Origin: Actinomycetes bacterium
Lineage (GTDB): Bacteria > Actinomycetota > Acidimicrobiia > Acidimicrobiales > Palsa-688
DNA length: 14,868 nucleotides
Reading direction: 5' to 3'
NCBI GenBank assembly: GCA_021811865.1
Contig: JAKAQB010000075.1
Span: 1 to 14,868 of the forward strand
The notes below the pieces were generated by a model that saw only the letters and a program-made list of their open reading frames with translations, searched no databases and had not been told where the DNA came from. Below, piece after piece: positions 1-8,817 of this stretch; position 1 is the first letter of the stretch; every line of letters starts with the position of its first letter. A program made the position numbers and the translations under genes.

Positions 1-97
1 TGCGGGCGTCAGGGCCCGGGAGCCTCCCCCCAGGGTCGCCGTCTCACATCAGTCCTCACAGGACAAGCGCCGCTAGCGATCCCCGGGGGTCGGTCCC

Positions 98-304
98 ATG
101 AGTAGTGGTACACCCATCAGCACCGACCCCTCCCCCGAGGAGCTCGCCGCCATCGTCGCCGCGGTCGAGGTCATCTGGCCCCGCCTGTCGCCGGCCACCG
201 TCGCCGTCGAGCCGCCGTCGCTGCGGTGGCGGTTCTCGGGCCGGTGGTGGTCCCGGCCGACCATCAGCCGGCGGGACCGGCCGTGGGTCGGTCCCCACGG
301 CTGA
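98..304 (+). CDS. Small acyl-CoA carboxylase epsilon-like subunit
   Basis: A 68-residue protein starting at ATG 98 behind a weak GGGGGT. Its centre reads PSPEELAAIVAAVEVIW and is followed by WRFSGRWWSRP and a basic tail. This layout (a short helix with a PxPEELAAI core, then a Trp/Arg-rich end) resembles the epsilon subunits of actinobacterial acyl-CoA (propionyl/acetyl-CoA) carboxylases, which bind and stimulate the beta carboxyltransferase subunit in the cytoplasm. Epsilon genes usually follow the beta-subunit gene; the 97 bases upstream are too few to show one, and I see no recognisable beta C-terminus there. A downstream gene starts 24 bases after the stop. The family is short and weakly conserved, so an unrelated small protein remains possible. 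Confidence 0.5.
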   Translation: MSSGTPISTDPSPEELAAIVAAVEVIWPRLSPATVAVEPPSLRWRFSGRWWSRPTISRRDRPWVGPHG

Positions 305-328
305 GGCGGTGGTGGTAGGCAGGCGAGC

Positions 329-1339
329 GTGGCGGACGGGCCGGAGCTGCACACCGTCGCTGACGACCTCGCCGTCGTATTCGTCGGCACCCAAGCCCGG
401 GTCCACGAAGGCCTCGCCCCCGGCCGTGCCTACGCCTTCGACGGCGTCGAGCTGCGCACCCTTGCGCGTCCCGCCGGTGAGCGCCTCGCCACGGTGGCGA
501 CCGTCAACGACGTCCACTTCGGCGAGACGGAGTGCGGCCGGGTCGACGGCCACGACGTCGAGCCCGTGCTGCGCTCCGCCGGCGGGCAGCGCCCGTACCC
601 GGAGGTCATGAGCGCGGCGGTCGTCGCCGAGATCGCCGCCCTCCGCCCCGACGCCGTCGTCGCCAAGGGCGACATCACCTCCCAGGGTACCCCCGAGGAG
701 TACCTCGCCTTCGAGGCGGTGTACCGCCCGCCGCTGGGGGAGCGCCTCGTCGTCACCCGGGGCAACCACGACCACCCCGCGGCGGGACCATGTTTCCCAG
801 CCGACCCGTTGCGGGTGGTCGAGCTGGCAGGCGCGGCGCTGGTGACGCTGGACACGTCCCGGGCCGGGGAGGGCGGCGGATTTCTCAGCTGTGACCAGGT
901 GGAGGCGCTCGACGAGTACCTGGCGCGTGCCGACCGCCCGGTGCTCGTGTTCGGCCATCACCCCGTGCGCGACCCCGGGGCGGAGGCGTTCATGGGCGAG
1001 GCGAGCGGGCTCGACGACGCCTCGGGGGCGGCCCTCGTCGCCGTCGCCGCCCGGCGGCCGGCGTTCGCCGGGTACTTCGCCGGCCACACCCACCGCAACC
1101 TCGTGCGGCGGTTCCCCGCGACGGGGCCGGTGCCGTTCGCCGAGGTGGCGTGCACCAAGGACTTCCCCGGCTCGTGGGCCGAGTACCGGGTGTTCGAGGG
1201 CGGCATCCTCGCCGTCCACCACCGGGTGCGCTCCCCCGAGGCTCTGGCGTGGAGCGAGCGGTGCCGATCACTGTTCTTCGGCCTGTACCCCCGCTGGGCG
1301 CTCGGCTCGCTCGAGGACCGCTGCTACGTCGTGCAGTAG
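329..1339 (+). CDS. Calcineurin-like metallophosphoesterase
   Basis: A 336-residue protein from GTG 329, probably cytoplasmic (no signal peptide or membrane segment seen). All hallmark metal ligands of the calcineurin-like phosphoesterase superfamily are present in order: D61-V-H63, G-D115, GNHD at 145-148, GHH at 209-211 and GHTHR at 252-256. This pattern binds a two-metal centre that hydrolyses phosphomonoesters or phosphodiesters. The spacing and the GNHDH and GHTHRN forms resemble class III cyclic-nucleotide phosphodiesterases (Icc/CpdA-like), but the substrate cannot be read from sequence. About 55 residues precede the catalytic domain and are not recognised. It starts 24 bases after the epsilon-like gene, so the two may be co-transcribed. 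The upstream ribosome site is weak, and an in-frame later start is possible. The TnpB element begins about 22 bases after its stop but does not disrupt it. Confidence 0.85.
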   Translation: MADGPELHTVADDLAVVFVGTQARVHEGLAPGRAYAFDGVELRTLARPAGERLATVATVNDVHFGETECGRVDGHDVEPVLRSAGGQRPYPEVMSAAVVAEIAALRPDAVVAKGDITSQGTPEEYLAFEAVYRPPLGERLVVTRGNHDHPAAGPCFPADPLRVVELAGAALVTLDTSRAGEGGGFLSCDQVEALDEYLARADRPVLVFGHHPVRDPGAEAFMGEASGLDDASGAALVAVAARRPAFAGYFAGHTHRNLVRRFPATGPVPFAEVACTKDFPGSWAEYRVFEGGILAVHHRVRSPEALAWSERCRSLFFGLYPRWALGSLEDRCYVVQ

Positions 1340-1356
1340 CTGTCCGTTGCCGACCG

Positions 1357-1374
1357 ATGATCTATAGCGATCAT
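1357..1374. repeat. Small inverted repeat at element right end
   Basis: ATGATC (1357-1362) and GATCAT (1369-1374) form a perfect 6-bp inverted repeat with a 6-base spacer. It lies between the phosphoesterase stop and the end of the tnpB frame and overlaps both the tnpB TGA (1371-1373) and the CTATAG proposed as the right boundary. It may be a recombinase or subterminal site, or chance. Confidence 0.35.
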
Positions 1375-1545
1375 GCCGCTACAGACTTCCCGGTGCGACA
1401 GCCAGGCCGTCGTACTGGCCTGACGGTGCCTCGCGGTGTTTCCGCTCGGCTTCGCGGTTCATCGCGAAGCACCGGGCTTGCGCCCTGGACCTTCTTCGCT
1501 CCCCGCGCAGTTTGAGTCGTGGATCCCACTGACCCCGACTTGGTG
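1375..1545 (-). ncRNA. Candidate omega RNA region at tnpB 3' end
   Basis: TnpB guide RNAs come from the 3' end of tnpB and extend to the right end of the element. On the minus strand this stretch, just inside the proposed right end, holds two clean hairpins: a perfect 8-bp stem (GCTTCGCG 1449-1456 with CGCGAAGC 1463-1470, 6-base loop) and a 6-bp stem (CAGGCC 1403-1408 with GGCCTG 1417-1422). The encoded peptide after the last RuvC motif is low in recognisable features, which fits an RNA-driven sequence. The location is inferred from the family. The exact ends and guide are not determined. Confidence 0.3.
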
Positions 1546-1889
1546 AGCCATGACTGGGTGGCCCAGTCGTAGCTTGCTTCCGATACCAGCCCGAGCGACC
1601 GTAGCGCCCCGAGCAACAAGAACATCGTGCCGAGCTGCTCGAGGTTCTTGGAGGCGTTCAGGTCCCGGTCGATGACGAGCTTGCAACGCTCACAGCGGAA
1701 CACCCGCTCCGACAGGCGCATCTCGGGCTTCACCAGTCCGCAGTCGCTGCACCTCTTGGTGGAGGGGTAGAACTTCGGCGCCCGGATCACCTGGCCCCCC
1801 GAGCGCTCGAGCTTGTAGGTGAGGAAGCGCAGGATGGTCGACATCGAGGCGCCGGCGATCGAGCGGTTGAGCCCCCGCTTGCGGCGCCT

Positions 1890-1892
1890 CCC
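1890..1892 (-). other. Single-base frameshift point in tnpB
   Basis: The upstream frame reads ...TVASLMAKG and then loses TnpB similarity. The overlapping frame resumes at once with RRRKRGLNRSIAG. The join requires AAG-GGG-AGG, but the sequence has AAGGGAGG, that is, three C on the + strand at 1890-1892 where four are expected. One missing base in a short homopolymer explains the break. Mutation, assembly error or frameshifting at the run are all possible. Confidence 0.7.
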
Positions 1893-3676
1893 TTGGCCAT
1901 CAGGCTCGCCACTGTGAGGGTCTCGACCGCCCCCACCCGGCAGCGACGAGCCTCTCTCGTGGTGAGCTTGTGGGCGAAGTCCCGCCGGGCGTCGGCCTGG
2001 GCCTCGTAGGTCCTCGCCCGGCGGCGGCGGGCCTTGCGGTAGCGGCGGGACTGCTCCTTGCGGGCCTGGTCCTGCTGGGCCTTGCGCTGGCGGGCAAGCT
2101 GTCGGTCGAAGCGGAGCCGCCTGTCTTGGAGCTTCGCCGCCCGCTCCGCGCTCGGCAGAGCCCAGCCCCGGTCGTAGACCGAGACGGTGGGCTTCGCCTC
2201 CGCCTCCGCCTGCTCGCGCAAGACCCTTCGCCGTGCTCGCTTTGCGTCTCGTTGATGGCTCAGGCGGGCCTTGCGCTGCTCGGGGCTCTCGGCTTTGCGT
2301 GAGGCGATCCTCCGGCGACGACGCCCCCGGCGGCGCTGCCTGCGCAGACCGGAGGCGTCCATCTCCTCCCGCTCGATCGAAGCGAGCCCCGAGACCACCT
2401 CTGGGTTCTCCAAGACGAGGGCCAGGCGTGCTGCGGGGTCGCCCGAGATCCCCCCGGCCCCGAGGGCGGCGGCCAGGGCGTCGAGGGTGACCTGTGACAT
2501 CGAGACCACCGACTTGCCAGCGCGCTCCCGGGTGGTGCCAAGCCTGGTCATGGCCCGGGCCAGGGGCTCCGAGCCGAGAGGCACCCCGAGAGCCTTGCCC
2601 ACCGTTGAGATGTTTGCCCTGTGCAGTCTTGCCGGCGGTCTCTTGGTGGGCGTAGGGCGAGGCAGCGCCCTGCCCCACGAGGGGGTGAGCGGGGTGGAGA
2701 TGCCGGCGTCGTAGCCTCTCAGGAGATGCTCGCCCGTCGGGGGGACTACCGGCCGGTCGCGCTCCTCGGCGCCGAAAGCGCAGCTCATGTTCCCCGAGGG
2801 GCGCACGGTGATGGTGAGGCGACGCAAGCGGAGATCGCCCCTGTCGATGGCCGCCAGGTGCCCCGAGAGGTCCTCGTGGACCCGGAGCAGGTTGCGCCTG
2901 GCGCCGGGCGGCCGCTTCTCGCCCGGAGCGAGCGGGCCGTCGAGGGTCGGCACCTGGATGTGGTGCGCGTCGACGATCCCGAAGCTGCCGGTGGTGAAAC
3001 TGACCGACTCGTCCTTGGCCCCCTTGGCCTTGAAGCGAGGGAAACCGACCGGCCTGCCCTTGCGCTTCCCGGTGAGCGACGACATCCAGTTCGACAGGCC
3101 CGACGCCAGCTCCGAGGCCGCCGAGGAGTAGCACTCCTTGGAGCTCTCGGCCCACCACGGTGCCACCTCGCCCTTGTGGAGGTTCCAGGTGCCCCGCAGT
3201 CCATAGGCGCTCCAGCCGCCCTCCCCGGCGACCCCGAGCGCCCAGGCCCTCGCCGCCCGACGCCAGTCGGCCTCGTCTTCCGGTGGGGCTCCGAGGGTCG
3301 CCGTCCCCGGGCTGCCCGGGTAGGAGCCGGTCTCGATCTCCACTCCGGACTTGGAGGACCTCCACGCCTCGACGGCGATGCCGGCGAAACGCTCGACCCG
3401 CCTCGCATGGGCGCTGCGGTCGGAGTGCCCTCCCGAGGCGAGCACCTCGTCCACCCAGACGTCGGCCTCGGATGGGCGCGCCCCCTGGCGCAGGGCCAGG
3501 GCGGTCAGCACCTGGCGGGCCTCCCAGAGGTCTTTGACGAGCCCGAGGCCGTAGTTGTAGGCGAAGCGGTTGGCCCCGACCATCCCGGCGATACGCGAAC
3601 GCTGCTCGGCGCTCGGATCGGCGCGCATCTCCACCCCCGTGTGGCGGAAGCCCTCGGGGACGGTGTAGCGCGCCAT

Positions 3677-4172
3677 CACGACCATTCTCCCCTGGAGGTG
3701 CGACAGCGACCACGACCGCGCGCCAGACCCGGTCGGTGGCGGCTCGATCGTCGTAAGAACGGGGAACGGGGGAAGGCGGGAAGCCTCGGGCATGTGTCCC
3801 CACCTATGAGGGCGGCATCCCCGGCGATCGGATCACCTGCAGACGAGGAGTCGGCTCGAGGCGGGATCTGGTCTCTCAGTCCAGGACCGCCGCCCACGGC
3901 TTTGTCGGGGCGAGAAGGGGCGCTATAGAGCGTCACTGGGCTCCTGATCTCCATAGGCAGATCGAGCAGCAGCTGTCCCCAGCCGTGGAGGAACTTGTGG
4001 GCTGGCGGGGGAGGGAGCGGTGGCAAGTGGCCCGGCCTCCCGCTGCCCGCCTGCCCGCAGCCCGCTACCATCGTCGCGGAGAAGGGACTCCTGCCCGGAC
4101 CGGTAGGCCGAGCCCGACGGGCTCGGCCGCCGATCCACCGACCTGGCCGGCCCACAGTCAAGAGGTTCCCCG
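3677..4172. other. Non-coding stretch: element left end and S51 leader
   Basis: No credible gene is seen in these 496 bases. The part up to 3928 is probably the left end of the TnpB element and includes CTATAG 3923-3928, flanked as CGCT-ATAG-AGCG (a 4-bp inverted repeat). The rest (3929-4172) is the upstream region of the S51 hydrolase. It contains a possible -10 box TACCAT (4066-4071) without a convincing -35, a strong hairpin at 4106-4128, and the ribosome site AGAGG at 4161-4165. Confidence 0.5.
4106..4128 (+). promoter_or_regulatory. Perfect 10-bp hairpin in S51 gene leader
   Basis: GGCCGAGCCC (4106-4115) and GGGCTCGGCC (4119-4128) are exact reverse complements around a GAC loop. The hairpin lies 44 bases before the TTG start of the S51 hydrolase, between a possible -10 box and the ribosome site. 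There is no T-tract after it, so a classical intrinsic terminator is not supported. An operator, mRNA-stability or attenuation element, or a leftover terminator, is possible. Confidence 0.5.
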
Positions 4173-4898
4173 TTGACGCCCGCCCCACAACCGCTGACCG
4201 ACGGAGATGCCCCCGGCCTGGTCGCCCTCGTCGGCGGCGCCGAATGGCGGGAGGGATGCACCTTCGACGCCGAGCTGTGGGAGCGGTCCGGTGCCGTCGA
4301 GGTGCTCGTGCTGCCCACTGCCGCCGCCTACGAGCACCCGCAACGGGCCGTCGATGCCGCCCGGGCGTGGTTCGAGGGCATCGGCGCCCCCGTCCGGGGC
4401 CTCATGGTCCTCGGCCGCTCCGACGCCGAGGATCCCGCCAACGCCGGCGCCGTACGCGACGCCCGGATGATCTACCTCGGCGGCGGCTCGCCGCTGCACC
4501 TGCGCTCCGTGCTCAAGGAGTCGGCCGTGTGGGCAGCCCTCGTGGACGCCTGGCGCTCCGGCGCCGTCGTGGCCGGCTCGTCAGCGGGCGCCATGGTCCT
4601 TGGCGACCCGATGGTCGACCCCCGCGGCGGCGCCCTCACCCTCGGTCTCGGCCTTGTGGCCGGCGTCGCCGTCCTGCCGCACTCGGACCTGTGGTCGGAG
4701 GACAAGGCCCGCCGCACCGTGCAGCTCGCGACCGGCGACCTGCGCATCGCCGCCGTCGACGAGCGCACCGCCCTCATCCGCGAGCCGGGCGGGGCGTGGC
4801 GCGCCGCCGGCGCCGGCGGGGTGGCGGTGTACGTGGAAGGCCAGGACCGGGGGCTCGAGGCCCTCGCCGGGCTGGGGGCGCCTACTCCTGCTCGGTGA
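4173..4898 (+). CDS. Peptidase S51 family hydrolase (cyanophycinase / PepE-like)
   Basis: A 241-residue cytoplasmic protein of the class I glutamine-amidotransferase-like fold. The start is TTG 4173, decided by AGAGG at 4161-4165 with a 7-base spacer and by the good N-terminal fit. YLGGGSPLHLRSVL is the typical glycine-rich block before the nucleophile elbow GSSAGA (135-140), where S137 is the likely nucleophile. LPHSDLW carries H170, the likely catalytic His. These are the S51 features shared by dipeptidase E and cyanophycinases, which cleave after Asp or between Asp and the Arg side chain. The length matches PepE-like members and is shorter than secreted cyanophycinases, and no signal peptide is seen. 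The substrate is uncertain; no cyanophycin synthetase is visible here. Its last 17 bases overlap the end of the convergent prolyl isomerase gene. Confidence 0.75.
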   Translation: MTPAPQPLTDGDAPGLVALVGGAEWREGCTFDAELWERSGAVEVLVLPTAAAYEHPQRAVDAARAWFEGIGAPVRGLMVLGRSDAEDPANAGAVRDARMIYLGGGSPLHLRSVLKESAVWAALVDAWRSGAVVAGSSAGAMVLGDPMVDPRGGALTLGLGLVAGVAVLPHSDLWSEDKARRTVQLATGDLRIAAVDERTALIREPGGAWRAAGAGGVAVYVEGQDRGLEALAGLGAPTPAR

Positions 4899-5448
4899 CG
4901 GTCACCGACTCGATCGTCACCCGCTCCTTGGGCTTGCCGGTGCCGGTGCCGATCCTGTCGATGGCGGCGACCACGTCCAGGCCCGAGACGACCTTGCCGA
5001 AGAGGGAGTACTGGGGCGGCAGCCGCACCCCCTGCGGCCCGGAGATCACGAAGAACTGGCTGCCGTTGGTGTCAGGCCCGGCGTTGGCCATGGCCAGCGA
5101 GCCGATCTCGTAGCGCCCGGGCCGGGGCAGCTCGTCGTCGAAGCGGTACCCGGGCCCGCCGCCGCCGGTGCCGGACGGGTCTCCGCCCTGCAGGACGAAC
5201 CCGGGGATCACCCGGTGGAACACGATCCCCTCGTAGTAGTGGAAGCGGGCCAGGAACACGAAGTTGTTGACGGTCATCGGCGCCGCCTCCGGGTCCAGGG
5301 CGATCACCATCGCCCCCTTGGAGGTGACCATCTCGGCCGTGTACCGCCTGGCGGCGTCGATGCACATCGGCGGCGGGCCGTCGAAGCGCTGCTGCTTGGG
5401 GCTCGACCCGTCGGGGTTGGGGCAGGGGGGCGTCGGCATCCCCGCCAC
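4882..5448 (-). CDS. Cytoplasmic cyclophilin-type peptidyl-prolyl isomerase
   Basis: A 188-residue cyclophilin that catalyses cis-trans isomerisation of Xaa-Pro bonds. The core motifs are VFHRVIPGFVLQGGDPSG, with the catalytic Arg of FHR, then GSLAMANAGPDTNGSQFFV and SLFGKVVSGLDVV. The position that is Met in human cyclophilin A (PGFM.QGG) is Val here. There is no signal peptide or membrane segment, so it is probably cytoplasmic. The start is either GTG 5448, one base after the upstream gene's TAA (5450-5452), or ATG 5439; neither has a well-spaced ribosome site, which suggests translation by coupling to the upstream gene. It lies in tandem with a membrane-anchored paralogue and is presumably in the same operon. 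The 3' end overlaps the convergent S51 gene by 17 bases. Confidence 0.92.
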   Translation of the reverse strand: MAGMPTPPCPNPDGSSPKQQRFDGPPPMCIDAARRYTAEMVTSKGAMVIALDPEAAPMTVNNFVFLARFHYYEGIVFHRVIPGFVLQGGDPSGTGGGGPGYRFDDELPRPGRYEIGSLAMANAGPDTNGSQFFVISGPQGVRLPPQYSLFGKVVSGLDVVAAIDRIGTGTGKPKERVTIESVTVTEQE

Positions 5449-5449
5449 G

Positions 5450-6481
5450 TTACGGCTTCGCAGCGCTGGCGCTGATCGAGACGCTCAGGACCTTGTAGAG
5501 GATCTTGGGCGGCACGCCGTTGGCTGACGGGTTGGGGTTGCCACCGGCGTTGATCCTCTCCACCACCGACAGCCCCGAGGCCACCTGGCCGAACACGGTG
5601 TAGCTCGGGGGCAGCTTGCCTCCGGGCACCATGATGAAGAACTGGCTCCCCCCGGAGTTGGGGGCCCCGGTGTTGGCCATGGCGAGCGCACCGGGGTCGT
5701 AGGCGGCGGCGGACTTCGGGAACTCGTCGGGGATCGTGTAGCCCGGGCCGCCGGCGCCGGTGCCGGTCGGGTCGCCGCCTTGGTCCATGAACCCCGGGAT
5801 GACGCGGTGGAACACCGTGCCGTCGTAGTAGTGGTAGGCCGCCAGGAACACGAAGTTGTTGACGGTCACCGGGGCGTAGCGGGGCAGGAGCTGGATCTTG
5901 ATCGTGCCCGCCGTCGTCTTCACGGTGGCGACGTAGCTGTCGTTGACGTTGATGCAAAACGGCGGTGCCGAGGAGAACTTCGTGTAGCGCGGGGACGAGC
6001 CGTTGAGGTTGGGGAAGCCGACGCCCGCCGGCGCCGGCACGATCGACACGGCGTTGCCCTTCGCCGGCACCGTGGTGGTCGATGCCGCCGCCGACGATGA
6101 CGTGCTTGCCGAGGACGATGACCCGGAGCACGACGCGCTCCTGGCCGGCGGGTTGCGGGGGATCAGGGCGGCGGCGAGGCTCGCGGGCAGCGGCGAGGCG
6201 GCCGCGCTGCCGGCGTGGGTCGCGACCGTCGTGGCGGTGGTCGGGGCCGTGGTGGTCGTGGTGGCGCCCGGCGCCGTGGTGGTCGACCCCGACGAGGCGG
6301 ACACCGAGGTCTTGGGCTTGCCACCGAGGGTGGTCAGGGCGGCGATCACCAGGGCGACGGCCACGACGGCGGCCACGACACCCCCCCTCCGCAGGTTCCG
6401 CCGGCGTTGCTGGGCGCGCCGCAGCTGCGCCTGCCTGGCCTGGCGGTAGGCCTTGTGACGCGCTCGCTTGTCGTTGGGCAC
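5450..6481 (-). CDS. Membrane-anchored cyclophilin-type peptidyl-prolyl isomerase
   Basis: A 343-residue protein from GTG 6481 with three parts. First is a strongly basic N-terminus (about 1-32, many Arg/Lys), then one hydrophobic helix (about 33-52) that should act as an uncleaved signal anchor. A Ser/Thr/Ala-rich linker (about 55-150) follows, then a complete cyclophilin domain (about 165-335). The domain has VFHRVIPGFMDQGGDPTG with the catalytic Arg, Phe, Met and Gln, plus GALAMANTG, GGSQFFIM and TVFGQVASGLSVV. The basic side should stay inside, placing the isomerase outside the membrane where it could help fold exported proteins. GGAGG ends only 2 bases before the GTG, too close for a normal ribosome site, and a -10-like box lies 8 bases upstream, so a leaderless message is plausible. 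It is followed one base later by the cytoplasmic paralogue. Confidence 0.92.
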   Translation of the reverse strand: MPNDKRARHKAYRQARQAQLRRAQQRRRNLRRGGVVAAVVAVALVIAALTTLGGKPKTSVSASSGSTTTAPGATTTTTAPTTATTVATHAGSAAASPLPASLAAALIPRNPPARSASCSGSSSSASTSSSAAASTTTVPAKGNAVSIVPAPAGVGFPNLNGSSPRYTKFSSAPPFCINVNDSYVATVKTTAGTIKIQLLPRYAPVTVNNFVFLAAYHYYDGTVFHRVIPGFMDQGGDPTGTGAGGPGYTIPDEFPKSAAAYDPGALAMANTGAPNSGGSQFFIMVPGGKLPPSYTVFGQVASGLSVVERINAGGNPNPSANGVPPKILYKVLSVSISASAAKP

Positions 6482-6547
6482 GGCCTCCGAAGCTAGCCGT
6501 TGCAGCGCGATCTGCCCGTTCGGGGGCCACTGCTAGGCTCGGGGCGC
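6482..6547. promoter_or_regulatory. 66-bp divergent promoter region, lysC / cyclophilin operon
   Basis: This gap separates the GTG of the anchored cyclophilin (reading left) from the GTG of lysC (reading right). Each side has a -10-like hexamer near its start codon: TAGGCT at 6534-6539 for lysC and TAGCTT (minus strand, 6490-6495) for the cyclophilin gene. In both cases the transcript would begin at or within a base or two of the start codon. No convincing -35 boxes, operator repeats or riboswitch structure are seen. Confidence 0.5.
6531..6539 (+). promoter_or_regulatory. Extended -10 box giving leaderless lysC mRNA
   Basis: TGCTAGGCT matches the extended -10 pattern TGN-TANNNT. The hexamer TAGGCT ends at 6539, so transcription would start about 6546-6548, which is the lysC GTG itself (6548). 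There is no properly spaced ribosome site before the GTG. Leaderless starts of this form are common in actinobacteria. Confidence 0.5.
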
Positions 6548-8775
<2,228 letters not shown>

Positions 8776-8784
8776 GTTTGCGTG

Positions 8785-8804
8785 CCGACACAAGGTCTTG
8801 TCGG
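8785..8804 (+). repeat. Short hairpin after asd
   Basis: CCGACA (8785-8790) and TGTCGG (8799-8804) are a perfect 6-bp inverted repeat with an 8-base loop, in the 42-base gap between asd and the lipoprotein gene. No T-run follows, so it is at best a weak terminator or an mRNA-processing hairpin between the amino-acid and polysaccharide genes. Confidence 0.3.
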
Positions 8805-8817
8805 GGCCCGAGCAGCG

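Larger units (their letters stand above)
1371..3676 (-). pseudogene. tnpB: Oversized RNA-guided nuclease TnpB, frameshifted
   Basis: Reads as TnpB, the RuvC nuclease that transposons use with an omega RNA to cut DNA. The chosen start is ATG 3676 (MARYTVPEGF), with GGGGAG about 10 bases upstream; a longer start at 3793 is possible. The N-terminus has the NRFAYNYGL and GRPVGFPRFKAKG blocks of actinobacterial TnpB. RuvC-I Asp is in GYDAGISTPLT (codon 2708-2710). RuvC-II Glu is in VGAVETLTVASLMA (1922-1924). After that the frame breaks, and the next frame supplies GLNRSI, the zinc finger (CSDC and CERC) and RuvC-III DRDLNAS (1662-1670). Restoring one base at 1890-1892 gives about 768 residues, against roughly 400 for ISDra2 TnpB. 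From the first RuvC Asp to the Glu there are 262 residues, compared with 87 in ISDra2, so a large Arg-rich segment is inserted there. The catalytic residues survive, so the break is recent or a sequencing error. Confidence 0.8.
1362..3928 (-). mobile_element. Orphan TnpB insertion element (IS1341/IS607-like group)
   Basis: This interval is filled by a single minus-strand tnpB-type gene with no tnpA or serine-resolvase partner, which is the arrangement of IS1341-like, non-autonomous members of the IS200/IS605 and IS607 groups. No terminal inverted repeats were found, as expected for those groups. The boundaries are a proposal: CTATAG occurs at 1362-1367, right after the gene, and again at 3923-3928, about 250 bases before it. 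This A/T-rich hexamer is rare in DNA this GC-rich. Joining across the two copies would restore a continuous intergenic region between the phosphoesterase and the S51 hydrolase. The presence of the element is well supported; its exact ends are not. Confidence 0.5.

Noticed and set aside
1..97. Possible end of an upstream carboxylase beta-subunit gene
   Set aside because: None of the three + strand frames shows a recognisable carboxyltransferase C-terminus, so nothing was annotated.
281..300. 7-bp inverted repeat just before the stop of the epsilon-like gene, considered as a terminator
   Set aside because: It lies inside the coding region with no T-tract, and the next gene starts 24 bases later, so termination there is unlikely.
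56..1222. Long minus-strand open frame opposite the epsilon-like and phosphoesterase genes
   Set aside because: Arg/Gly/Pro/Ala-rich translation without any family motif; it mirrors the phosphoesterase gene, whose metal motifs are complete on the + strand.
2621..3928. 435-residue + strand open frame opposite tnpB
   Set aside because: No recognisable motifs; its length is explained by high GC content and the absence of stops opposite a real gene.
5990..6320. Ser/Thr/Ala-rich codon run in the anchored cyclophilin, considered as a tandem DNA repeat
   Set aside because: The composition is biased but there is no regular repeat unit; it is a protein linker.
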